Shown here piece after piece: positions 15,532 to 22,621 of a stretch of DNA of 22,858 nucleotides; position 1 is the stretch's first letter, and each line of letters begins with the position of its first letter. Both the position numbers and the translations under genes were made by a program. Source of the DNA: Bacteroidota bacterium (GTDB lineage Bacteria; Bacteroidota; Bacteroidia; Flavobacteriales; Flavobacteriaceae); the NCBI GenBank assembly GCA_023457535.1, contig JAEWLN010000094.1, positions 1-22,858 on the forward strand. Reading direction: 5' to 3'. The notes beneath the pieces were generated by a model, which worked only from the letters and a program-made list of their open reading frames with translations, had not been told where the DNA came from and searched no databases.

Positions 15532-16638
15532 ATGAAAGTTAAACTGCGACAAAGATTAAAAAACGGTAAGATCAGCTTGTATCTTGACTACTATGGCAAA
15601 GGGAAGCGAAAAACCGAACATCTAAAACTGTATCTCCACCCTGAACCGGTAAAAGGCACATTGACCAAAGCACAGAAAGACGAAAACAAAAAAACGTTTG
15701 ATCTGGCCGATGCTATTCGGGCGAAACGCCACTTGGAAATTCAAAACGGGATTTACGGCTTTCAGAACTTGGAAAAACAGAAAGGTAGTTTTATTGACTA
15801 CATAGAAGAACGCATGGCATCTCGGATGGAAAGCAAAGGCAACTACGACAATTGGGACAGTATGCTGAAGCACCTTCGCAAATTTGTCAAGGGCGACATA
15901 ACATTCGAAGAAATCGACAAACGATGGTTGGAATCGTTTAAGGATTATTTGAAAAACACCGCAAGGACTCCATCAAACAAACTGTTGTCACAAAATACGC
16001 AGTCATCTTATTACAACAAGCTACGCGCTGCCCTGAAAAGTGCATACAAGGAACGGATCATCTCTCGAAATCCTACCGAGGAAACTGAGGGTGTCAAGGT
16101 AGCCGATACAGAGCGTCAATTCTTAACGCTTGATGAGTTACAGTCGGTTGTGAATACCGAATGTGAAATCCCAATTATTAAAAAAGCATTCATTTTTAGT
16201 GCCATCACCGGTCTGCGCTGGAGTGATGTCCACAAACTCGTTTGGGAAGAAATCCAATGGAGCAAGGAAAATGGCTACAGCATACGTTTTAGGCAACAAA
16301 AAACAAAGGACACCCAAACACACCCAATATCCGATCAAGCCTTCGAAATGTTGAGCGAACGAGGCAACCCACTTGACCGAGTTTTTGTCGGGCTCAAGTA
16401 CAGCGCATGGAATAACTTGAAATTGCAGCAGTGGATGATGCGTGCTGGAATAAACAGAACTATTACCTTTCACTGTGCTCGGCACACCTACGCAACGTTG
16501 TTGTTGACTTCGGGCGTTGACTTGTATACGGTCTCCAAAATGCTCGGACACAGAGACGTTAGGACAACACAAGTTTACGCGAGAATTGTTGATGAGACGA
16601 AGCAGGTCGCGGCAAACAAAATTCAGTTACAATTTTAG
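15532..16638 (+). CDS. Tyrosine-type site-specific recombinase (integrase)
   Basis: The 368-residue protein has an N-terminal arm-binding segment (MKVKLRQRLKNGKISLYLDYY...), a core-binding SAM-like domain at about 85-180, and a catalytic domain with all active residues: Arg229 (ITGLRWSD), Lys257 (RQQKTKD), His314 and Arg317 (FHCARHTY), His340 (MLGHRDVRTT) and nucleophile Tyr349 (QVYARI). This is the Bacteroidetes element and conjugative-transposon integrase type. Its position just after mnmE points to the mnmE 3' end as the target. The next gene begins 7 nt after its stop. Confidence 0.95.
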   Translation: MKVKLRQRLKNGKISLYLDYYGKGKRKTEHLKLYLHPEPVKGTLTKAQKDENKKTFDLADAIRAKRHLEIQNGIYGFQNLEKQKGSFIDYIEERMASRMESKGNYDNWDSMLKHLRKFVKGDITFEEIDKRWLESFKDYLKNTARTPSNKLLSQNTQSSYYNKLRAALKSAYKERIISRNPTEETEGVKVADTERQFLTLDELQSVVNTECEIPIIKKAFIFSAITGLRWSDVHKLVWEEIQWSKENGYSIRFRQQKTKDTQTHPISDQAFEMLSERGNPLDRVFVGLKYSAWNNLKLQQWMMRAGINRTITFHCARHTYATLLLTSGVDLYTVSKMLGHRDVRTTQVYARIVDETKQVAANKIQLQF

Positions 16639-16645
16639 TTTTTAC

Positions 16646-17617
16646 ATGGAATCACAAAACATGCACTCGAATCAGTTGACTTCTCAGCAACTTTTGAGAT
16701 TGGAAAGAGACACAAAGGCTCACAGATCCTATCTTTTTAAGTATATATGTCACGAATGGGGCTATAAAAGATTTGTGCCTTTTTACCCTTGGATATCTTC
16801 TGATCATACTTCCTGCGATGTGCCTGAGCGAGATCGCGATTTTTTTGAGTTGGAGCTTTACCTACCCGATTCGGCGAAGAGACAGGAGTCGCCGCATCGG
16901 CTATATTATCGAACTTTGTTTAAGGAGTATTTTGGCGGCGTTTTCGGTGCAACCGCTCCATATTCTAACGAGTGGATTTTACTCCCGAGAAGCAAATACA
17001 ATGAATTTTTACAAATTGTTCGTCGTTTTGAGCTGCATGAGTACTCTGATTTTCTTTTAGAAAGCATCTGTAAAGCCCAAGATATCCTGGATCGGGAGAT
17101 TGAAGATTGGGAAAGCGCCGACTACCAAAAACTTAAAAAGACGGCTTTTTCGGAGGCAGAATCACTTACAAAAATTGTACAGAAAAACAAGGATTTAAAT
17201 TCCCAATTGAAAACAGAAAAATCAAAACTGTCTCTCGGATTACTAAAAATTACTGCCGTCTACTCAAATGAAACTATTAATATTAGCAATCAGTTTCTCC
17301 TCAGTGACATTAAAGACAAATTCGAAGACATCTTACGATTTTGGGGAGACGGGAATTGGAAAGAAGGTGCAGTTGGATTTGCGAGATCGTTCGACGAATA
17401 TCCTTTTAAAAACGAATTTAAATTTAAACTTGCGAAATCTTACTACCGTTTTCTCACCGAGAAAGGTTTGTTTGTCGTTGCAAATGACAAGCCAACACCA
17501 AACGAACTGATTTTATGTATTGTCAGACTCCTTGAAATGTCGTTGGTGACAATTTCCCAAACCGAGGAAACGGACGAAGCTAAAATTAAAGTAGTCAGAA
17601 ACTGGATACTTCGTTAA
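16646..17617 (+). CDS. Unrecognised protein of the mobile element
   Basis: From the ATG at 16646 (MESQNMHSNQ) the product is 323 residues. An open frame reaches back to 16517 inside the recombinase gene, but the ATG 7 nt after the recombinase stop is far more likely. There is no signal peptide or membrane segment. The N-terminal half contains HEWGYKRFVPFYPW and a Glu/Asp-rich part. Residues about 150-205 are Lys/Glu-rich and helical, possibly coiled coil (LTKIVQKNKDLNSQLKTEKSKL). The C-terminal part has several short helical segments. I cannot assign a family. The operon position with the recombinase suggests a role in transfer, excision or regulation, which is only inference. Confidence 0.7.
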   Translation: MESQNMHSNQLTSQQLLRLERDTKAHRSYLFKYICHEWGYKRFVPFYPWISSDHTSCDVPERDRDFFELELYLPDSAKRQESPHRLYYRTLFKEYFGGVFGATAPYSNEWILLPRSKYNEFLQIVRRFELHEYSDFLLESICKAQDILDREIEDWESADYQKLKKTAFSEAESLTKIVQKNKDLNSQLKTEKSKLSLGLLKITAVYSNETINISNQFLLSDIKDKFEDILRFWGDGNWKEGAVGFARSFDEYPFKNEFKFKLAKSYYRFLTEKGLFVVANDKPTPNELILCIVRLLEMSLVTISQTEETDEAKIKVVRNWILR

Positions 17618-17620
17618 CCA

Positions 17621-17636
17621 CATCGATTTCTCGATG
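17621..17636 (+). terminator. Hairpin after the unrecognised gene
   Basis: CATCGA, loop TTTC, TCGATG form a perfect 6-bp stem 4 nt after the stop. The T-run behind it is weak, so termination may depend on the second hairpin downstream. Confidence 0.4.
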
Positions 17637-17677
17637 CGAGATTACTTTTAGTTACCGTCACAGAATATTTTATTTAT

Positions 17678-17726
17678 AAAATCCTGATTTTCAATAGGAA
17701 CAAAATCCTTTAAAATCGGGCTTTTT
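17678..17726 (+). terminator. Probable intrinsic terminator of the recombinase operon
   Basis: AAAATCCTGATTTT (17678-17691) can pair with AAAATCGGGCTTTT (17712-17725) with one mismatch and one G-U, and a five-T run ends the structure. The loop is 20 nt. It separates the recombinase operon from the replication module. Confidence 0.5.
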
Positions 17727-17846
17727 CTGTTCCTGTCCTAACTCTGCTTTTGCTTTTACTTTGCTGCATAGTCATGAAGAACTCTTTGCGCCTTGGGTTT
17801 GGATTGATTGAAAGGCGACACGTAAACAGTTTAAAAAAGCAAAATC

Positions 17847-18146
17847 ATGTTAGAAAACGTAATCATTCAAAAACTCGACGAACTCGGAAAGATGATCGAA
17901 AGCCAGTCGCTACTTTCCAAGGATGTCCTCAATCTCAATGAAGCGGCGTCGTACCTCGACGTCTCACAAAGTCACCTTTACAAGTTGACCTCGACGAAAC
18001 GTATCCCGCATTTTTGTCCCAACGGCAAAAAATTATATTTCAAACGTACAGAGCTTGACGAATGGCTGCTCAGCAACCGACAAACTACCTCGGATGACAT
18101 TGATAAGATGGCCACGAACTACATTCTGAAAAACAAACGACCGTAA
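17847..18146 (+). CDS. Excisionase-like helix-turn-helix protein
   Basis: The 99-residue protein has an N-terminal helix (MLENVIIQKLDELGKMIESQ) and then a MerR/excisionase-type winged HTH (HTH_17): LNLNEAASYLDVSQSHLYKLTSTKRIPHF and KLYFKRTELDEWLLSNR. Such proteins in Bacteroidetes elements act as directionality factors or repressors. The ATG lies in an A-rich leader. The stop is followed after 1 nt by the ATG of the replication gene (TAAAATG), so the two are an operon. Confidence 0.85.
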   Translation: MLENVIIQKLDELGKMIESQSLLSKDVLNLNEAASYLDVSQSHLYKLTSTKRIPHFCPNGKKLYFKRTELDEWLLSNRQTTSDDIDKMATNYILKNKRP

Positions 18147-18147
18147 A

Positions 18148-20376
18148 ATGGAGGCTATAAAAAATTACGGCGCTGTGAGCGTCTATCAAAACTTCCGTTC
18201 CATCGGTGTAGAAGATTTAACCAATCTTCTATTGGCCATCCGAAGCGACAAACACCAATCGAAAATCAACTCAATCAGATACGCGTTGCACAAGGGCGAC
18301 AAGGAATCTGCCGAAACCTTAAAAAAAGAGCTGGATGCGTTTACCGCGTCCGGCATTTTTGACGGGGCGCGGTCGCAGGCAAACCTAAAATCCCACTCGG
18401 GTTTCGTCTGCTTGGATTTTGATGACATTCCGCGTGAAGAACTTGACAATGTCAAGTCGAAAGTTTGTTCAAGTCCTTCTACGTTTGGCGCGTTCATCAG
18501 CCCAACCGGCACTGGAATAAAGGTGTTTGTAAAAGTGGAGCCCGACAGTTCGAAACACCTCGAAATTTATATTGCCGTATCAAAATTCTACGAAAGTCTT
18601 GTAGGGTATGACTGTGATCCAAAATGCAAAGACATCACCAGACTTTGTTTTGTTTCTCACGATGAAGATTGCTACATCAACCTGCACGCGACAGCTTTCA
18701 TCCCTACACCGAAAAATGATTCGAAATTGGCCAACAACGACCAGTTATTGGAAGAGGCTTTGGAAAAATGCCTGAAGTTTACCGAAAGGCAAAACGAGTA
18801 CCGAAAAGGCAATCGCAATAACTTTATCTTTCAATTCGCGAGTAACGCAAACCGACGGGGAATTAGTTTAGAACACACAATGGATTTTTGCGTTTCGACA
18901 TTCGATTTGGGTGAAAAGGAAATTACCGACACAGTCAAGAACGTCTACCGTAACCACTTTGCAGAGTTCGCAAAGTTTGCAAAGTCTGCAAACTCCGCAA
19001 ATTTAGATGAGGACGTGTTAGAATCGGATATGAATTTTACTGTCAAACAGGGTATATGCTCTACTCCACTCATTCCTGAATGGATATATTCTACGCTTCC
19101 CGAATTGATTAGAAATGGTACTGACGTATTCGATGATGCGCGTCAAAAAGATTTATTTCTTACTGCTTCGTTGACGGTGTTGTCTGGCTGCATGCCAAAC
19201 ATCAAAGGTCTTTACTTTCAAAAGATTGTGTTTGCAAATTTATATTCTTTTGTAGTTGCACCTCCCGCTTCGAATAAAGGCGCATTGACCTTCGCAAAGG
19301 ATTTGGCAAAAACATATCATCAGGAAACCGTCAAAACTTCGAAAGCGGAGCGAGAGAAATATGAACAGGAACTCAAATGGTACTACGCAGAAAAACGCAG
19401 TCGCGAAAACGACACAATCTTGGAACAACCAATCGAGCCACCTTTGAAAGTTGTGCTTATTCCTGGCAACGCAAGTACCGCAGCAATTTATATGCATCTT
19501 CAGATGAATGGCGGATCCGGTATTATCTGCGAGACCGAAGCCGATACGATGGCGCAAGCTTTCAAGCAAGAGTGGGGCTCATATTCTTACATTATGAGAC
19601 AGGCATTCCATCACGAATCCATTTCGTCCACAAGGAAATCAAATCAAGAGTATGTGGAAATCGACGAACCGAAGTTGTCCATTGCATTGACTGGCACCCC
19701 GAATCAAGTCAAGGGAATCATACCCTCGGCAGAAGATGGATTGTTTAGCCGATTCATTTTCTATTCGTTCGAATCGACCTCGGTTTGGAACGACCCGTCC
19801 CCAAAGGCGGGCTGCATGAATTTAACCGAGCACTTTAGGTCGTTATCGATTAAAACGAACGAACTCGTCAAATTTTACCAAAATACGAATGTGTATTTCG
19901 AGCTAACCCAATCACAATGGGGCAAACTGAATCAGGCTTTTGACAAGTATCTCAGCGAAGTCGGTTTGTTTGTTGAAGGAAACGCCGATAGCGTCGTAAA
20001 ACGCCATGGACTAATACTTTATCGGATTTGCATGATTTTATCAGCCATCCGCCACTTCGAAACCTCAAGAGAAATCACAACGATTGTATGTTTAAATCAG
20101 GATTTTGACACAGCTCTTGCTTTGATTGACGTTTATATCCAACATAGCGTTGCCGTTTTTGGGAATCTTCCAAAACAAAGGGAAGACGTTGTGTTTGAAA
20201 TGGGAAGCAAAAAGAGGGCATTCTTTGAAGCGTTGCCTTCGGTCTTCAGCAGAAAAGAAGCCGTGGGATTAGCCAAAACCTTCGGTATCGCTGAACGAAC
20301 CGCCGACAGTTTTTTGAAAATCGCCACAGGAAAATTCCTGACACACTCAGATTACGGCTTATATAGCAAATTGTAA
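18148..20376 (+). CDS. VirE_N/DUF3987 mobile-element replication protein
   Basis: The 742-residue protein begins with a BT4734/BF3469-like (VirE_N) domain of primase type. LDFDDI lies near residue 90, SPTGTGIKVFVKV near 117, and DITRLCFVSHD near 161; these match the DxD, G-x-G and D-R elements of archaeo-eukaryotic primases. A PriCT-like helical part follows (about 205-275), then an Ala-rich linker with a repeat. The C-terminal DUF3987 domain (about 310-700) has an unusual P-loop, APPASNKGAL, and a CETEADTM segment that could be Walker B. Helicase/primase function in element replication is a family-based inference. It is coupled to the HTH gene upstream. There is no terminator immediately after. 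Confidence 0.88.
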   Translation: MEAIKNYGAVSVYQNFRSIGVEDLTNLLLAIRSDKHQSKINSIRYALHKGDKESAETLKKELDAFTASGIFDGARSQANLKSHSGFVCLDFDDIPREELDNVKSKVCSSPSTFGAFISPTGTGIKVFVKVEPDSSKHLEIYIAVSKFYESLVGYDCDPKCKDITRLCFVSHDEDCYINLHATAFIPTPKNDSKLANNDQLLEEALEKCLKFTERQNEYRKGNRNNFIFQFASNANRRGISLEHTMDFCVSTFDLGEKEITDTVKNVYRNHFAEFAKFAKSANSANLDEDVLESDMNFTVKQGICSTPLIPEWIYSTLPELIRNGTDVFDDARQKDLFLTASLTVLSGCMPNIKGLYFQKIVFANLYSFVVAPPASNKGALTFAKDLAKTYHQETVKTSKAEREKYEQELKWYYAEKRSRENDTILEQPIEPPLKVVLIPGNASTAAIYMHLQMNGGSGIICETEADTMAQAFKQEWGSYSYIMRQAFHHESISSTRKSNQEYVEIDEPKLSIALTGTPNQVKGIIPSAEDGLFSRFIFYSFESTSVWNDPSPKAGCMNLTEHFRSLSIKTNELVKFYQNTNVYFELTQSQWGKLNQAFDKYLSEVGLFVEGNADSVVKRHGLILYRICMILSAIRHFETSREITTIVCLNQDFDTALALIDVYIQHSVAVFGNLPKQREDVVFEMGSKKRAFFEALPSVFSRKEAVGLAKTFGIAERTADSFLKIATGKFLTHSDYGLYSKL
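18961..19005 (+). repeat. Nine-nucleotide tandem repeat in the replication gene linker
   Basis: Five units of the form GCAaAgTty (GCAGAGTTC, GCAAAGTTT, GCAAAGTCT, GCAAACTCC, GCAAATTTA) encode an A-x-x linker FAEFAKFAKSANSANL between the primase-like and DUF3987 parts. Confidence 0.8.
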
Positions 20377-20399
20377 ATCGTTTTGGATGCAAGTCGTGT

Positions 20400-20640
20400 G
20401 TCGCACAAATAATTTTCCATACTCGATTTGACCAATCGTGCGCAGTTTACTATATTAGCGTCAGAAAATAATCGTGCTGTTAGCATTATTGTCAGTCGCC
20501 GAACTACCACTTCAAAATGACAAGGACAAGATAGTGTTACAACGCGCCCGTCTGGGCGTGGCTGTATCCGTTGTTCTTGAAGGCCGTGGTAGGCCTGGCG
20601 GCTCCGGAGAAGGCTGCGCTCTTTTGTTTTCAAAGAATAT
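20400..20640. other. GC-rich hairpin-rich block before the cargo genes
   Basis: This 240-nt stretch is much richer in G and C than its surroundings, mainly at 20536-20625. It contains a 7-bp stem CGCGCCC/GGGCGTG with a GTCT loop (20543-20560), GGCC/GGCC around GTGGTA (20583-20596), and TTGTCA/TGACAA arms at 20489-20494 and 20518-20523. Several frames on both strands are open, which reflects composition rather than a gene. It could be a structured RNA, a dispersed repeat or an origin-like site. Nothing in it fits a known family that I can name with confidence. Confidence 0.5.
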
Positions 20641-20662
20641 GAACCGCTTAAACTACCACATC

Positions 20663-21136
20663 ATGAAAAAAATCCTTTTGATGACGCTCTTTGCGTCAAC
20701 GGTCGCCTGTTCAAGCAGCGACGACAATTCCCAACCGACAACACCGAGCACTCCACCGGAAACTCAACAATTGTCAGGTCGGTGGAATCTCAGCCACAAA
20801 TCTATAAACGGTCAAATCCAAGCAATCAGTGATTGCGAAGACCAATACAACTATTATCAATTTTCAAACGATGGCGGAGCAATCGTTGGCAAATTTAGGA
20901 TGTACCAAATCGGTATGACAAACTACTGCGAGCAGGCTACAACAGAAGGCGACTACGTCATTGAGAACGGCGTTATGACCTATACTAAATCGTCCGGGTA
21001 CACGTCAAAGTACAATGTTATCAGCGCAAATGACTTGACCATTAAACTGGAAATGTTTTACTACACTACCAATCTTGGTGAGGTGAATGTGCCCCAAAAC
21101 GAACGAGTGATTGAAATTTGCAATAAAGCTGAATAA
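20663..21136 (+). CDS. Lipocalin-like outer-surface or periplasmic lipoprotein
   Basis: From the ATG at 20663 (MKKILLMTLFAS) the 157-residue product has a lipoprotein signal with lipobox STVAC and a SSSDDN linker after the Cys, typical of exported Bacteroidetes lipoproteins. The rest is beta-rich, LSGRWNLSHKS at the start and a C-x-x-Y block (DCEDQYNYYQFSNDG), as in the lipocalin_4 group. An open frame extends upstream through the GC-rich block, but the signal peptide fixes the start. Function unknown. It is followed after 1 nt by the next ATG (TAAAATG), an operon. Confidence 0.82.
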   Translation: MKKILLMTLFASTVACSSSDDNSQPTTPSTPPETQQLSGRWNLSHKSINGQIQAISDCEDQYNYYQFSNDGGAIVGKFRMYQIGMTNYCEQATTEGDYVIENGVMTYTKSSGYTSKYNVISANDLTIKLEMFYYTTNLGEVNVPQNERVIEICNKAE

Positions 21137-21137
21137 A

Positions 21138-21491
21138 ATGGAAACAATTGCAGAAAACGACTTCGGTGTTGTAATCGATGGGAAGTTCCATAAAATCGAA
21201 TGGATGCCGGAACTGGTTGATTCACTTTCTAAAAAAGTGATGAACAATATTATCGATCAAATTGAGGATCACCTCAGTAGAAATCCCGCCAACCAAATTG
21301 CAGGTGAGCGTAATTACAAAGTAAGGCAAGTAGCGACGATGACTCAAAAATCAGTGGCGACTATTACGCATCATTGCAGAATTGGATTACTAAAGGCAAG
21401 CAAAGTCGGAAAGTCTTGGCTGATATCGGAGGAAAATTATCTTAGCTACAAAAATAACGTCTACGACCCAAATCAAGTTATCCGTAGCTAA
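21138..21491 (+). CDS. Small HTH DNA-binding protein
   Basis: The 117-residue protein starts at the ATG one nucleotide after the lipoprotein stop; an earlier in-frame ATG at 21111 lies inside the lipoprotein gene and is less likely. The C-terminal half is a MerR/excisionase-like HTH (YKVRQVATMTQKSVATITHHCRIGLLKASKVGKSWLISEENYLSY). The N-terminal part is a short unknown domain beginning GVVIDGKFHKIEWMPELVDSL. It probably binds DNA, perhaps at its own operon. It is coupled to the lipoprotein gene, an odd pairing. Confidence 0.75.
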   Translation: METIAENDFGVVIDGKFHKIEWMPELVDSLSKKVMNNIIDQIEDHLSRNPANQIAGERNYKVRQVATMTQKSVATITHHCRIGLLKASKVGKSWLISEENYLSYKNNVYDPNQVIRS

Positions 21492-21514
21492 CGAATAGAA
21501 TCAATCTTAGGTAA

Positions 21515-21549
21515 CGTCGTCAGAAAAAGCCAAAAAATCTGACGGCGTT
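21515..21549 (+). terminator. Terminator of the lipoprotein-HTH operon
   Basis: CGTCGTCAGA (21515-21524) and TCTGACGGCG (21538-21547) form a 10-bp stem with one G-U pair, 23 nt after the HTH gene stop. The T-run is short. Confidence 0.6.
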
Positions 21550-21973
21550 TGTAAAAATTCGACCCCATACCCTATTTTTAATCGATTTTCCGTTTAGACC
21601 TCTCAGATTTCTTAGGTGGGTACCTTCGCATTTATCCTGACATAGCTATGATATCAAATTCTGGCACATAGTTTGAGTTGGCGGTTGTAAGCTGAGCAAT
21701 TTAAGTACGGTTTTTTTTTATCCTTTGTAAGATATTATTCCAAATCTATTGTATTTATTTATTTGGATTCGATGTCATTGCTACCGCTAATTTTTGTGAG
21801 TTAGTATATCTAAAACATGATTTCGCACCCAAACTATCGCACAAATGGGAGTATCCATCACGAAATTAATCGCAGGATGAACTTCCAAAACTGATTGATT
21901 TTAGGGGATCAGTATGGAAACATAGGAATGCGCAGGATATCAAAAGACAATTATGTAAATAGCGAGTTTAACA
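21550..21973. other. AT-rich intergenic gap
   Basis: Very AT-rich stretch of about 420 nt between the plus-strand HTH operon and the minus-strand lipoprotein gene. There is a run of nine T near 21711-21719. No convincing ORF, RNA or repeat is seen. It may hold promoter remnants or decayed cargo. Confidence 0.5.
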
Positions 21974-22621
21974 CTAATTACAATGCTTGTATACTATTCG
22001 GAAATTCTCAAAGTCAACTTCCAATAAGTAATTGTACCTACGTTTGTTGTAAACAATTTTTCCAAAGTCAAATTTATTGGCTTTTTTGAAAGTTTGGCCG
22101 TCAAACAAAAAATATGGACTATGATCCATAATAAATCCATCAGGAGTTACATATTCCCCATTACAATCCGACTTAACATAATCCCAATCATTCGAAATTT
22201 TCAGTTTTATATCGTAAACGAATTTTGGAGGATAACAAATTGGGTTACTGTAGCCAACTTTCTTATCATAATATACTACCAGAATATCATTATGCATGAA
22301 ATAGCCAGTTATCGGGTGCGCGTAAACATCTGTAACAGAAGCCAATCTACCTACATATAAGTTGTTAGACTCCCAATTCCGCAAATCGCTTGAAATTAAA
22401 GAAACTCCCATTTTGTTAAAATAACCGTTCGGTCGGCTATTTATAAAAACACCTACCAGTGAATCGAGCCTTTTCTCAACGTTCGTGTTATTCCCAAAGT
22501 TGAAATCGTCACTCCTAATAAGTTCATTCGGAGTCTTACAAGAAAAGACTGCGATTAAACATAGTAATAATAATACTGAGGCATATTTACCTGCCAAATT
22601 TTTGAAAAATATATAGTGCAT
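21974..22621 (-). CDS. Lipoprotein, possible immunity protein
   Basis: The 215-residue product has a lipoprotein signal peptide (basic N-terminus, VLLLLCLIAVFSC with the lipobox Cys at about residue 28). The remainder is mixed alpha/beta without a family I recognise, with SNPICYPPKFVYDIKL and YNYLLEVDFENFRIVYKHCN near the end. The start codon lies inside the 3' end of the JAB-domain gene upstream (35-nt overlap), so the two are translationally linked. A lipid-anchored partner directly downstream of an exported effector is the usual place for an immunity protein; this role is inference. Confidence 0.75.
   Translation of the reverse strand: MHYIFFKNLAGKYASVLLLLCLIAVFSCKTPNELIRSDDFNFGNNTNVEKRLDSLVGVFINSRPNGYFNKMGVSLISSDLRNWESNNLYVGRLASVTDVYAHPITGYFMHNDILVVYYDKKVGYSNPICYPPKFVYDIKLKISNDWDYVKSDCNGEYVTPDGFIMDHSPYFLFDGQTFKKANKFDFGKIVYNKRRYNYLLEVDFENFRIVYKHCN

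Noticed and set aside
20480..20545. Integron attC-like site
   Set aside because: There are GTTAGCA and GTTACAAC with inverted repeats in between, but neither fits the consensus core sites and no cassette array is seen.
20352..20633. Minus-strand 93-codon frame in the GC-rich block
   Set aside because: Openness on both strands follows from base composition. It overlaps the replication gene end and shows no domain.
20474..20662. N-terminal extension of the lipocalin-like lipoprotein through the GC-rich block
   Set aside because: A lipoprotein signal peptide begins at 20663. The upstream part has no signal-peptide or domain logic, and other frames are open there too.
22094..22360. Plus-strand 88-codon frame antisense to the lipoprotein gene
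   Set aside because: It is Ile/Asn-rich and without domain signs, while the opposite strand has a clear lipobox.
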